Source of the DNA: Cupriavidus alkaliphilus
GTDB taxonomy: Bacteria > Pseudomonadota > Gammaproteobacteria > Burkholderiales > Burkholderiaceae
Assembly: GCF_900094595.1 (NCBI RefSeq)
Contig: NZ_FMAD01000003.1
Span: forward strand, 434,001 to 498,000
Reading direction: 5' to 3'
Length of the DNA: 64,000 bases
Shown: positions 41,757 through 51,110 of the stretch, in pieces
Position numbering within the stretch: position 1 is the first letter of the stretch
How the letters are laid out: each line of letters opens with the position of its first letter
Notes under the pieces: generated by a model
Told to the model about the DNA's origin: nothing
What the model saw: only the letters and a program-made list of their open reading frames with translations
Database searches by the model: none
Program-made: the position numbers and the translations under genes

Positions 41757-43187
41757 TCAGAAGCACACGTCTAGCACACCATCCCCCGCGGTCACGCTGA
41801 GCCTCGGTGCACCAACATCCGCGCACTGCGCCGGTCCGGCATATTTGAGATCGACGCCGGTCACGTGCTTCAGGTACGGGCTCACACTCCACGGCACCGT
41901 CATGAGCGGAAACCCGAACTCGAAGCGCAGGCCATCAACCCCGGCATAGTTTGCCGCCTGGACGCGGCTCCAGTTCGCGGTAAGCCGGAAGCTGCCGACC
42001 GGGAGGTCCGCCTTAACCGAATCCGCAATCGCCCGGGCCAGCGCGGCGTCTCGCTCGCGCAACTCGTAAGCTTCTGTCAGCAACAGAGTGCCGGCCACGG
42101 CGTAGAGCGCAACCACCGCAGCCAGCCCTATGCCGCGCGTGCGCTGGACCAGTGCCGATGTGGCCCGGCCATAGACGAAGGCGAGCAGCAGTCCCGGCAC
42201 CAAGGCCACATAGAACGAGCTGCGCAGCACCGGCCAGTAGTCCACGCCGACGAGGTTTAGCGGATCCTGAAGCAGCAGCACCAGGCAGCCAGCGAGGATG
42301 ATGCACAGCACGCCGCGACGGCCGGCACGCACGGCCAGCGCGACATAGCCGAGCAGGCCGAGCACCAGTCCGGCGCCGACGTGGGCCCACTGGTACATCT
42401 CGCCCGGCGTCTGGAACAGGGCCAGCAGCGCGCGCGCATGCTCGTCCAGCCGGCGCGCCACCGCAGCGCTGTCACGATAGTCGAGGAACTTGCGCACCAT
42501 CTCGACGCCAAAGTGGCGCTCGACGAAGCCCTTGACGACCATGTACAGGACCAGGCCGGCAAAAACGATTATGGCATCTCCCACCAGCCGCTTGCCGGTC
42601 TCGCGCACCGACATGCCGCCAGCGGCCTCGAACATGGCCTTCAGCACCGCCAGCACCACGATCATCACGGCTGCGGCCTGGTAGGTGGCGAACAAGCAAA
42701 CGACTGCTGCGACCTGCAGCAGCGCGCGCGGCCAACCTTCGCGCATGTCCTCCAGCGCCAGATACAGGTAGCCGAAGACGAAGACCAGCAGCGCGTGGTG
42801 CGGCACCTCCCGGAACGACAGCACATCGAACATGGCCCCGCTGAACAGGAATGTAAAGGCGAAGACCGAAAACAGCGCCAGGGACGGCTCCAGGCCCAGG
42901 TACCGCAAATACAGTCGGCGCAGGAACAGCGCCACCATAGGCGCGGTCATGGCCACGTAGACGGGGTAGGTCTCGAACGGATCGAGCTTGACCAGCGAGG
43001 CCAGGTAGGCGCCGAGCCCGCTGACAAAGCGCCCCACGATCAACTCGTTGCCGATCAGCGAAAGGAAACGGTTGGGCGCCCCCAGGATCGCGAAGTAGTC
43101 CGGCGAATACAGCGGATACAGCAGGCACACCACCGCGAGGTAGACCCCTATTGCGACGGCGAGGAACGCGCGGCCTGATTTTTCCAT
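41757..43187 (-). CDS. GtrII-type membrane glucosyltransferase (serotype-specific Gtr)
   Basis: A 476-residue polytopic membrane protein, about ten helices, with a C-terminal periplasmic part. The N-terminal region (NELIVGRFVSGLGAYLASL) resembles glucosyl transferase GtrII family proteins. Downstream of gtrB and gtrA it completes a gtrBAC set: this protein would transfer glucose from undecaprenyl phosphate to an O-antigen or other glycan in the periplasm. GGAGG precedes the ATG. Which sugar acceptor is used cannot be read from the sequence. Confidence 0.75.
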   Translation of the reverse strand: MEKSGRAFLAVAIGVYLAVVCLLYPLYSPDYFAILGAPNRFLSLIGNELIVGRFVSGLGAYLASLVKLDPFETYPVYVAMTAPMVALFLRRLYLRYLGLEPSLALFSVFAFTFLFSGAMFDVLSFREVPHHALLVFVFGYLYLALEDMREGWPRALLQVAAVVCLFATYQAAAVMIVVLAVLKAMFEAAGGMSVRETGKRLVGDAIIVFAGLVLYMVVKGFVERHFGVEMVRKFLDYRDSAAVARRLDEHARALLALFQTPGEMYQWAHVGAGLVLGLLGYVALAVRAGRRGVLCIILAGCLVLLLQDPLNLVGVDYWPVLRSSFYVALVPGLLLAFVYGRATSALVQRTRGIGLAAVVALYAVAGTLLLTEAYELRERDAALARAIADSVKADLPVGSFRLTANWSRVQAANYAGVDGLRFEFGFPLMTVPWSVSPYLKHVTGVDLKYAGPAQCADVGAPRLSVTAGDGVLDVCF

Positions 43188-43199
43188 TCTGCCTCCGCC

Positions 43200-43559
43200 C
43201 TATCGTCGATATGTCCAAAAATTGTGCAGCAGGAAGCTGCACGCCGGCACAGCGACGAGCACCGCCCCGGTAGAGAGCCAGAACCTTCCCGCGCCTAGCA
43301 AAGTCGGTAGGCCCGTCGAGATGAGCAGGCCCGCCAGCGACACCAGCATGAAACGCATGAACTGCTGCGGGCTCATTGAGCTGGAGAAGCTCCATAGGGT
43401 GTGCAGCACGTACGAAAAGACGTTAGCCACAACGAAGGCGATGCCATTCGCAACATCCGCACGCGGCGTCAGGAAGGAAAAGACCATCCACGCCACGGAG
43501 AAATGCACTGCGGTTGCGATGCCGCCGGAGATGCCGAATCTAACGAGTTTCTTCAGCAT
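43200..43559 (-). CDS. gtrA: GtrA-family flippase
   Basis: A 119-residue protein with four predicted helices (KKLVRFGISGGIATAVHF start typical of GtrA). GtrA-type proteins are thought to flip undecaprenyl-phosphate-glucose across the inner membrane. The ATG at 43559 lies inside the end of gtrB (20-nt overlap) and a GGAAAG site precedes it. It ends 12 nt before the GtrII gene. Confidence 0.83.
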   Translation of the reverse strand: MLKKLVRFGISGGIATAVHFSVAWMVFSFLTPRADVANGIAFVVANVFSYVLHTLWSFSSSMSPQQFMRFMLVSLAGLLISTGLPTLLGAGRFWLSTGAVLVAVPACSFLLHNFWTYRR

Positions 43560-44511
43560 CCCGACGCTTTCCATACCGGCGCTGCACCAGATAAACCGGG
43601 CGTCCCTTCGATTCCATATAGATCCGGCCGATGTATTCTCCGACAATGCCGACGCTGATAAGCTGTACGCCGCCGAGGAACAGAACGACGGCGATCAGAG
43701 AGCTGTAGCCGGGCCAGTCGATGCCATGGACCAGGGTGCGGATCACGACGGCCGCAGCGTAGATGAAGGCCAGCAGAGAGACCACGATGCCAGCGTAGGT
43801 GGTGAGCCGCAACGGTGCAGTGCTGAAGCTGGTTATGCCTTCAATAGCGAAGTTGATCAGCTTGAGCCCGGAGAACTTGGTGTTGCCGGCCACGCGGCGG
43901 TCGCGGACATATTCGATTGTCGTCGACCGGAATCCGACCCAGGCGAACAGGCCTTTCATGAAACGTCGACGCTCCGGAAGCAGCTTCAGAGCGTCGACCA
44001 CCATGCGATCCATCAGGCGGTAGTCGCCGACATTTTCGGGGATGGGCGTGTCGGAGAGGCGGTTGTGCACACGATAAAACAGCTCCGCGGTGCGGCGCTT
44101 AAGGTAGCCATCTGAGGAACGGTCGGCACGCTTGGCCAGCACCACGTCGAAGCCGGCGCGCCACTGCTCCAGCATCACCCCGATCAGTTCCGGCGGGTCT
44201 TGCAGGTCAGAATCAATTGGGATGATGACATCGCCGGTGGCTTCGTCGATGCCTGCTGTCAGCGCCGCTTCCTTGCCGAAATTACGGGACAGGTCGACGA
44301 CCACGACGTGCGGGTCGCGCCGGCTCGTTTCTACCAGTTGGGTTAGGGTGTCGTCCTTACTGCCATCGTTGACGCAGACGATCTCGTAGTCTGTACAGCC
44401 AAGCTCGTCGAGGACCGTAGTGACCTTGGCGAAGAAATGCCGGATGGCGTCGGACTCGTTGTAGAACGGGGCGACTATTGAAACCCTTGGGTGCGGCTGG
44501 CGGGCTAGCAT
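43540..44511 (-). CDS. gtrB: GtrB-type bactoprenol glucosyltransferase
   Basis: A 323-residue GT2 enzyme with two C-terminal helices. Motifs: SIVAPFYNES, VNDGSKDDT, IPIDSDLQDPPE (DxD-type) and the helix pair after FSTAPLRLTTYAG. It would attach glucose to undecaprenyl phosphate at the cytoplasmic face. The first gene of the gtr set. An upstream GTG at 44529 is an alternative start. Confidence 0.87.
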   Translation of the reverse strand: MLARQPHPRVSIVAPFYNESDAIRHFFAKVTTVLDELGCTDYEIVCVNDGSKDDTLTQLVETSRRDPHVVVVDLSRNFGKEAALTAGIDEATGDVIIPIDSDLQDPPELIGVMLEQWRAGFDVVLAKRADRSSDGYLKRRTAELFYRVHNRLSDTPIPENVGDYRLMDRMVVDALKLLPERRRFMKGLFAWVGFRSTTIEYVRDRRVAGNTKFSGLKLINFAIEGITSFSTAPLRLTTYAGIVVSLLAFIYAAAVVIRTLVHGIDWPGYSSLIAVVLFLGGVQLISVGIVGEYIGRIYMESKGRPVYLVQRRYGKRRDAEETR

Positions 44512-44693
44512 TTTTGTTCTATGGCGCACATTGATGCGCGCATGTTACAACAATGTCAGCCGGCCGATCTCAGCGTCCGTTACGGAACGCGACTGGTCGA
44601 GAACTTCGCAGAACCGAAGTCGCTACTCCCTCGAATTTCTCGAGGGATCTAACGGAAAATGATCAAGACCCTGATATGCCGAGGGGGAATCCG

Positions 44694-44784
44694 TGGCGGA
44701 GAGAGGGGGATTCGAACCCCCGATGGGCTATTAACCCATACACGCTTTCCAGGCGTGCGACTTAAACCACTCATCCATCTCTCC
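44694..44784 (-). tRNA. tRNA-Ser(GGA)
   Basis: A 91-nt class II tRNA with encoded CCA. Acceptor strands GGAGAGA and TCTCTCC pair; the anticodon stem CACGC/GCGTG encloses loop CTGGAAA, anticodon GGA (reads UCC/UCU). It has the long variable arm expected of tRNA-Ser and T arm GGGGG-TTCGAAT-CCCCC. tRNA-Ser genes are common integration sites, and it flanks the surface-glycan segment. Confidence 0.96.
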
Positions 44785-44845
44785 GGGAAGTCCGAGATTA
44801 TAGCAGAGTTGCAAGGCGAATCCAGTACCTCGTGACCGCCCTACC

Positions 44846-46897
44846 CTACCCCTTGCGCAGGTAGGTCACCAGCCTGTCGATCACCGGCGCGTTGCGCGGC
44901 GTCAGCAGGCTGACCACGATCGCGACCGCGAAGCCGGCCGGGACCCCGAAGGCGCCGGAGGCGATGGGGTCGACGCCGAACCAGCGGTTGCCGAAGATGC
45001 CGGTCATGCGCGTGAAGAAGGGATAGTTGACGAAGATGTAGTACACCGCCACGCCGAGCCCGGCGACCATGCCCGCGACGGCGCCGGCGGCGGTGGTGCG
45101 GCGCCAGAAGATGCCGAGGATCAGGACCGGGAAGAAGCTGGAGGCCGCCAGCGAGAAGGCGGCGCCGACCAGGAAGAGGATATTGCCGGGCCGCAGCGAT
45201 GTGACGTACGAGGCGAAAAGTGCTACGGCCAGCAGCACGATCTTCGCGGTGGTGACGCGCCGCTGGTGGCTCGCCTGGCGGTCGACCATGTGATAGAAGA
45301 CGTCGTGCGAGAGCGCGTTGGCGATGGTCAGCAGCAGGCCGTCCGCGGTGGACAGTGCGGCGGCCAGTGCCCCGGCGGCGATCAGTCCGGATATGACGTA
45401 CGGCAGGCCGGCGATTTCGGGGGCGGCCAGCACGATCATGTCGGGCTGCAGCAGGATCTCGGCCCACTGCACGATGCCGTCGCCGTTGACGTCGCGCATG
45501 CCGAACACCGGTGGATCGACCTTGCGCCATTGCACCACCCACTGCGGCAGGTCGGCGTACGAGGTGCCGACCAGGTGCTCGAAGAACTCGTATTTCACCA
45601 GCGCCGCGAGCGTGGGTGCCGAGACATAGAGCAAGGCGATGCAGAACACCGCCCAGGCCACGGAATTGCGCGTTTCCCTGACCGAGGGCGTGGTATAGAG
45701 CCGCGTCAGGATATGCGGCAGGCTGGCGGTGCCCACCATCAGGCAGAACACCAGCAGGACAAAATTCAGGCGCTTGGTCCTGCGCTCCTGCTCCGATGCC
45801 GCGGGATAGGGTTCGGTGGACGACATCGAATGGCGGCTGCGGGCCAGCGCCTCTTCGCGTTGCTGGTGCCATTGCTGCTGCGCGGCGGCGGCGTCGCGCG
45901 GGAATTCCAGCCGTTCGCGCTCCAGCGCCTTGATCTCGCGCAGCGGCGCATTGCGGGCACGCAGGTCTTGCAGCCGCGCGTCCAGCGCGTCGCGCTCCTG
46001 CGCGAAGGACTCGGGCAGTCGGGCGATGCGCTCCTGCAGCAGGATGGCCTGCTGCCGGTAGTAGTCGCGCACCGCCTGCTCCGCCGGTTCGCGCTCCAGT
46101 TGCTGTTCACGGGCATCCAGCTGCGTCAGCAGTGAACCATAGCTCAGTTGCGGCAGCGGCTCCTGGTGATGTTTCCACGCGATCATCGAGACCGTGACCA
46201 GGAATGCCACGATCATCATGATGTACTGCGCCACCTGCGTCCACGTGACCGCGCGCATGCCGCCCAGGAACGAACACACCAGGATGCCGGCCAGCCCGAA
46301 GAAGATGCCGACGGCAAATTCGACGCCGATAAAGCGCGTCACCACCAGCCCCACGCCCTGGATCTGCGCCACCAGGTAGACAAACGAGCAAAGCGAGGCG
46401 GCCAGCACCGCGATCGCGCGCACCGGCAGGTTGCCGCCGGGCTTGCCGTTGCCGTAGCGCGCGGCGAGGAAGTCTGGGATGGTGTAGCCGCCGTACTTGC
46501 GCAGGTATGGCGCCAGCAGGAAGGCCACCAGGCAATAGCCGCCGGTCCACCCCATCACATAGGCCAGCCCTTCGTAGCCGGAAGAAAACAGGATGCCGGC
46601 CAGGCCGATGAACGACGCCGCGCTCATCCAGTCGGCGGCAATCGCCATGCCGTTGAACATCGCCGGCACGCGCCGCGACGCGACGTAATACTCGTTGAGG
46701 TCCGAGGTGCGGCAGATCAGCCCGATGCAGGCATAGATCGCGATGGTGATGAACAGGAAGACGTAACCCAGCCACAGCGCATCGGCATTGGAGCGCTCCA
46801 GCAATCCCATCATGCCGACGAAGCCGAACAGCCCCAGGGTGAACAGGCCGTAGTAGAGCAGCAACCGTCGGCGAAAGCGCGACTGGGCTTCGGGCAT
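44846..46897 (-). CDS. Sodium:solute symporter, acetate-type (VC_2705 subfamily)
   Basis: A 683-residue polytopic transporter of the SSS family. MFNGMAIAADWMSAASFIG and the later ALAAALSTADGLLLTIANALSHDV are typical. It has two unusual parts: a hydrophilic Gln/Glu/Arg-rich, coiled-coil-like insert at about 245-375, and an EF-hand-like loop DVNGDGIVQWAE at 469-480. It follows acs by 108 nt on the same strand, which suggests uptake of acetate or another short monocarboxylate for Acs. Confidence 0.85.
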   Translation of the reverse strand: MPEAQSRFRRRLLLYYGLFTLGLFGFVGMMGLLERSNADALWLGYVFLFITIAIYACIGLICRTSDLNEYYVASRRVPAMFNGMAIAADWMSAASFIGLAGILFSSGYEGLAYVMGWTGGYCLVAFLLAPYLRKYGGYTIPDFLAARYGNGKPGGNLPVRAIAVLAASLCSFVYLVAQIQGVGLVVTRFIGVEFAVGIFFGLAGILVCSFLGGMRAVTWTQVAQYIMMIVAFLVTVSMIAWKHHQEPLPQLSYGSLLTQLDAREQQLEREPAEQAVRDYYRQQAILLQERIARLPESFAQERDALDARLQDLRARNAPLREIKALERERLEFPRDAAAAQQQWHQQREEALARSRHSMSSTEPYPAASEQERRTKRLNFVLLVFCLMVGTASLPHILTRLYTTPSVRETRNSVAWAVFCIALLYVSAPTLAALVKYEFFEHLVGTSYADLPQWVVQWRKVDPPVFGMRDVNGDGIVQWAEILLQPDMIVLAAPEIAGLPYVISGLIAAGALAAALSTADGLLLTIANALSHDVFYHMVDRQASHQRRVTTAKIVLLAVALFASYVTSLRPGNILFLVGAAFSLAASSFFPVLILGIFWRRTTAAGAVAGMVAGLGVAVYYIFVNYPFFTRMTGIFGNRWFGVDPIASGAFGVPAGFAVAIVVSLLTPRNAPVIDRLVTYLRKG

Positions 46898-46935
46898 GAG
46901 GGGACAGTCCGTGTCGGTGGGAAGCTATCGTAACA

Positions 46936-46969
46936 AACCCGCCGGCGCGCGGGTGCGCGGCGGCGGGTT
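46936..46969 (-). terminator. Possible terminator or attenuator between acs and symporter
   Basis: AACCCGCCG and CGGCGGGTT form a strong stem, followed on the minus strand by TTTGTTAC, a poor T run. It may reduce read-through from acs to the symporter gene. Confidence 0.4.
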
Positions 46970-47005
46970 CAGGTTGTGGCTCCGGCTTGCCGGATACCCG
47001 GCGGA

Positions 47006-48988
47006 TTACTGCGCCTGCTTGAGCTGCTCGAGGATGGCCGGGTTCTCCAGCGTCGAGGTGTCCTGCGTAATCTCCTCGCCCTTGGCCAGAGACCGCAGCA
47101 GGCGGCGCATGATCTTGCCCGAGCGGGTCTTGGGCAGGTTGTCGCCAAAGCGGATGTCCTTGGGCTTGGCGATGGGGCCGATCTCCTTGCCGACCCAGTT
47201 ACGCAGTTCAGTGGCGATCTTCACGGCCTCGTCGCCGCTCGGACGCGAGCGCTTGAGCACGACAAAGGCGCAGATCGCTTCGCCGGTCATGTCGTCCGGG
47301 CGGCCCACCACCGCGGCTTCGGCCACCAGCGGGTTGGCCACCAGCGCCGACTCGATCTCCATCGTGCCCATGCGGTGGCCCGACACGTTCAGCACGTCGT
47401 CGATGCGGCCCATGATGGTGAAGTAGCCGGTGTCCTTGTCACGGATCGAGCCATCGCCGGCCAGGTAGAGCTTGCCGCCGAGTTCCTCGGGGAAATAGCT
47501 CTTCTTGAAGCGCTCCGGATCGCCCCAGATGGTGCGGATCATCGCCGGCCAGGGGCGCTTGACCACCAGGATGCCGCCGCTGCCGTTGGGCACGTCATGG
47601 CCGGTCTCGTCGACGATGGCGGCCATGATGCCCGGCAGCGGCAGCGTGCACGAGCCCGGCACCAGCGGCGTCGCGCCCGGCAGCGGCGTGATCATGTGGC
47701 CGCCGGTCTCGGTCTGCCAGAAGGTGTCGACGATCGGGCAGCGCTCGTTGCCGATGTTCTTGTAGTACCACATCCACGCTTCGGGGTTGATCGGCTCGCC
47801 GACGGTGCCGAGCAGGCGCAGGCTCGACAGGTCGTACTGCTTCGGGTGGATCTTCTCGTCGGCCTCGGCGGCCTTGATCAGCGAACGGATCGCGGTCGGC
47901 GCGGTGTAGAAGATGCTGACCTTGTGGCGCGCGATCATGTCCCAGAAGCGGCCGGCGTTCGGGTAGGTCGGCACGCCCTCGAACACCACCTGGGTGGCGC
48001 CGGCGGCCAGCGGGCCGTAGGCGATGTAGGTGTGGCCGGTGACCCAGCCGATGTCGGCGGTACACCAGAACAGGTCGTCGGGCTTGATGTCGAAGGTCCA
48101 CTTCATCGTCATCAGCGCCCACAGCAGGTAGCCGCCGGTGCTGTGCTGCACGCCCTTGGGCTTGCCGGTGGAGCCCGAGGTGTAGAGCACGAACAGCGGG
48201 TGCTCGGCGCCGACGGGCTCAGCCTCGCAGGTATCGGGCTGGTTGGCGCAGACGTCGTCGAGCCAGCGGTCGCGGCCCTCGGTCCAGCCGACATTGCCGC
48301 CGGTGCGGCGGTAGACGATCACGTTCTTCACGGCCTCGCAGCCGCCCAGCGCCAGCGCGTCATCGGCGATGGCCTTCAGCGGCAGCGCCTTGCCGCCACG
48401 CATCTGCTCGTCGGCGGTGATCAGCGCCACCGCGCCCACGTCGACCAGCCGCTCCTGCAGCGACTTGGCGGAGAAGCCGCCGAACACCACCGAATGCGTG
48501 GCGCCCAGGCGCGCGCAGGCCTGCATCGCGGCCACGCCTTCGACCGACATCGGCATGTAGATCACGACGCGGTCGCCCTTCTTGATGCCAAGCGTCTTCA
48601 GCCCGTTGGCCAGGCGGCACACCTTGGCGTGCAGCTCGCGGTAAGTGATGCGCGTCACCGTGCCGTCGTCGGCCTCGAACACGATCGCGACCTTGTCGGC
48701 GTTGCCGTTCTGCAGGTTGCGGTCCAGGCAGTTGTACGAGGCGTTGATCTGTCCGTCCTCGAACCACTTGTAGAACGGCGCGTTGCTCTCGTCCAGCACC
48801 TTGGTGAAGGGCTTGTGCCAGTGCAGCAGCTCGCGGGCGTGGCGGGCCCAGAAGCCCTCGTAGTCGCGTTCGGCTTCGTCGCACAGGGCTCGGTAGGCAT
48901 CCATGCTGGGGATGGCTGCCTGGCTGGCAAACGCCTCGGGCGGGTTGAACACGCGATGCTCCTGCATCACCGATTCGATGGCGGACAT
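47006..48988 (-). CDS. acs: Acetyl-CoA synthetase
   Basis: A 660-residue AMP-forming enzyme making acetyl-CoA from acetate, ATP and CoA. Motifs: [45 protein letters not shown] and the C-terminal [14 protein letters not shown] with the Lys acetylated in the family. Normal length for Acs. The start at 48988 has AGGAGA before it; a 13-codon extension is rejected. The neighbouring acetate-type symporter supports acetate scavenging. Confidence 0.94.
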   Translation of the reverse strand: MSAIESVMQEHRVFNPPEAFASQAAIPSMDAYRALCDEAERDYEGFWARHARELLHWHKPFTKVLDESNAPFYKWFEDGQINASYNCLDRNLQNGNADKVAIVFEADDGTVTRITYRELHAKVCRLANGLKTLGIKKGDRVVIYMPMSVEGVAAMQACARLGATHSVVFGGFSAKSLQERLVDVGAVALITADEQMRGGKALPLKAIADDALALGGCEAVKNVIVYRRTGGNVGWTEGRDRWLDDVCANQPDTCEAEPVGAEHPLFVLYTSGSTGKPKGVQHSTGGYLLWALMTMKWTFDIKPDDLFWCTADIGWVTGHTYIAYGPLAAGATQVVFEGVPTYPNAGRFWDMIARHKVSIFYTAPTAIRSLIKAAEADEKIHPKQYDLSSLRLLGTVGEPINPEAWMWYYKNIGNERCPIVDTFWQTETGGHMITPLPGATPLVPGSCTLPLPGIMAAIVDETGHDVPNGSGGILVVKRPWPAMIRTIWGDPERFKKSYFPEELGGKLYLAGDGSIRDKDTGYFTIMGRIDDVLNVSGHRMGTMEIESALVANPLVAEAAVVGRPDDMTGEAICAFVVLKRSRPSGDEAVKIATELRNWVGKEIGPIAKPKDIRFGDNLPKTRSGKIMRRLLRSLAKGEEITQDTSTLENPAILEQLKQAQ

Positions 48989-49298
48989 GGACTGGTCTCC
49001 TGATTTTGGACTGGCTTTGGCTGCCACGTTACGCCCGACGGCTTACTTAAACCTGACGATAAATTCCGGCGACCGGCAGGACCAGACACTGCAACTTGTT
49101 GCAATGCAGCGGGAAGAATCGGGGGGCGCGCCGCGAAAGTGCAGCCTTCTCCATTAGGCTAGCACAGCTATAATGCCGCGAGCCTGATACCTGAATGCGA
49201 CGCCGGCCCTTGCCGCGCGGCGCCGCACCGACCAGCACGGACACTTGCCCGTGCACCCCGCCGGCCGGTCGACCGGAAAGTCCCCAAGGCAAGTACCC
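48989..49298. promoter_or_regulatory. Divergent acs / EamA intergenic region with candidate promoter
   Basis: A 310-nt gap with no supported gene. A perfect -10 element TATAAT lies at 49169-49174 on the plus strand, without a convincing -35, and would give the EamA gene a leader of about 120 nt. An ACTGCAACTTGTTGCAATGCAG-like region near 49086 has a TTGCAA-rich inverted pattern whose role is unknown. Confidence 0.4.
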
Positions 49299-50258
49299 GT
49301 GCCCGCCAACGCTCCTGTCTTCGCTCCCGTCTACGTGCTGTTCCTGGTTGCCTCGATGGCGCTGGTCGGCAGCAACGTCGGACTCGGCAAGTCGATCATC
49401 GCGCATGTGCCGGTGCTTCTTTTCGCGCTGCTGCGCTTTGTCATCGCAATCGTCTGCCTGGCGCCCTGGTACCGGCCCGCGCGCATGCGCCGGGTCTCGC
49501 GCGGGGAATGGCTGAACCTGTTCCTGCAGGCGTTCTTCGGCACCTTCTTGTTTACGCTGCTGATGCTCAACGGCGTGCGCTTGACCAGCGCCATGGCCGC
49601 GGGCGTGATCACCAGCACCATCCCGGCCACCGTGGCGCTGCTGTCCTGGCTGCTGCTGCGCGAACGGCTGTCGCGGCGCACGGTGGTGTCGGTACTGCTG
49701 GCGGTGGCCGGCATCGCCGTGCTCAACATCGCGCGCGGCGACTCCCACGGCGCCGGAGGAAGCAGCCAGGCGTGGCTGGGCAACCTGATGATCATGGGGG
49801 CGGTGGTGTGCGAGTCGATCTACGTGATCCTGTCGCGCCGACTGACGCAGACGCTGGCCGCGATCGAGATCTGCGCCTACACGCACCTGATCGGCGGCCT
49901 GCTGATGCTGCCGCTGGGACTGGTGCCGCTGCTGAACTTCGACGCCGCCGCGGTGCCGGCGCAGACCTGGCTGATGGTGCTGTGGTACGCGCTGTCGGCC
50001 AGCGTATTCTCGTTCTGGCTGTGGATGAAGGGCATCCGCCATGTGCCGGCGCAGCTGGCCGGGGTCTTCACCTCGGTGCTGCCGGTGGCCGCGGCCACTT
50101 ACGGCATCGTCTTCCTGGGCGAGCAGCCGGGCTGGCCGCACGGCGTGGCGCTGGCGTGCGTGCTGGCGGGGATCGTGCTTGCCAGCTGGCCGGGACGGAT
50201 CACGCGCGGCGCGTGGCGCGGCAAGGCGGCGGGAGCCGATCCGGGCGCGCGGGCCTGA
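49299..50258 (+). CDS. EamA/DMT-family transporter
   Basis: A 319-residue protein with about ten helices in two EamA repeats; the second repeat ends [21 protein letters not shown] family members export amino acids, purines or other metabolites; the substrate is unknown. The start is uncertain: no ATG fits, and GTG at 49299 with AAGG about 8 nt before it is preferred, while TTG/GTG starts at 49245 and 49251 are possible. Confidence 0.78.
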   Translation: MPANAPVFAPVYVLFLVASMALVGSNVGLGKSIIAHVPVLLFALLRFVIAIVCLAPWYRPARMRRVSRGEWLNLFLQAFFGTFLFTLLMLNGVRLTSAMAAGVITSTIPATVALLSWLLLRERLSRRTVVSVLLAVAGIAVLNIARGDSHGAGGSSQAWLGNLMIMGAVVCESIYVILSRRLTQTLAAIEICAYTHLIGGLLMLPLGLVPLLNFDAAAVPAQTWLMVLWYALSASVFSFWLWMKGIRHVPAQLAGVFTSVLPVAAATYGIVFLGEQPGWPHGVALACVLAGIVLASWPGRITRGAWRGKAAGADPGARA

Positions 50259-50361
50259 TTGGTCTTGCGGGGCAGCGGTTACCGCTGGTAACACAGCGCT
50301 GCCATGGTCGCTTGGTACAATCCACGCCGATTTTCAACTCGCCGACCCCGCCCCCCCCGCC

Positions 50362-50910
50362 ATGGCTTCCAACCCGATTCCCAAGCCGCAGCCCCAGACC
50401 CTGCGGCCGATCCCGAGCATCATCTTCGCATCGCGCTGGCTGCAGCTGCCGCTGTACCTGGGCCTGATCGTGGCCCAGGGCGTCTACGTCTACCATTTCC
50501 TGATCGAAGTCTGGCATCTGCTCGCCCATGTGACCGAGTTCGACGAGAACAAGATCATGCTGGTGGTGCTGGGGCTGATCGACGTGGTGATGATCTCCAA
50601 CCTGCTGATCATGGTGATCGTCGGCGGCTACGAGACCTTCGTCTCGCGGCTTGGCATCGACAACCATCCCGACGAGCCCGAATGGCTCGACCACGTCAAC
50701 GCGGGCGTGCTGAAGGTCAAGCTGTCGATGGCGCTGATCGGAATTTCGTCGATTCACCTGCTCAAGACCTTTATCGACGCCGAGCAGCGCTCGACCCATA
50801 CCATCATGTGGCAGGTGGCGATCCACCTGGCATTCCTGCTGTCGGCAGTGGCGATGGCATGGGTGGACCGCATGGTCACCCACCCTGCCGGCGCGCACGC
50901 CAAGCATTGA
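50362..50910 (+). CDS. YqhA/UPF0114-family inner-membrane protein
   Basis: A 182-residue membrane protein with about four helices. The conserved parts [16 protein letters not shown] and [12 protein letters not shown] match UPF0114. The function of the family is unknown. A TACAAT -10-like element lies about 35 nt upstream (near 50325). It ends before a strong terminator. Confidence 0.82.
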   Translation: MASNPIPKPQPQTLRPIPSIIFASRWLQLPLYLGLIVAQGVYVYHFLIEVWHLLAHVTEFDENKIMLVVLGLIDVVMISNLLIMVIVGGYETFVSRLGIDNHPDEPEWLDHVNAGVLKVKLSMALIGISSIHLLKTFIDAEQRSTHTIMWQVAIHLAFLLSAVAMAWVDRMVTHPAGAHAKH

Positions 50911-50948
50911 TGGCGGCCCGCAGGGCCAACCCGCTTGTTTCGCCAACG

Positions 50949-50973
50949 ACCGCGGCCATGTGCCGCGGTTTTT
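50949..50973 (+). terminator. Rho-independent terminator after the YqhA gene
   Basis: ACCGCGGC and GCCGCGGT pair around ATGTG-type loop sequence, followed by TTTTT. Confidence 0.82.
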
Positions 50974-51110
50974 GCTTTTGGGCCGGCGCGGTCGCCGGCG
51001 GCGGCGTTTGCCGCACATTACGGGCTGTGGACGGATGTATGCAGACGGGCAGAGCGCCGCCGCTCAGTGTATGATTTCGGGCTGTGTTTCACCGCTGCCC
51101 ACCCCACAAA

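Noticed and set aside
44566..44664. Three GATC sites upstream of gtrB, as in Salmonella gtr phase variation
   Set aside because: No OxyR-type half-sites were seen, spacing differs, and Dam methylation is not expected in this group.
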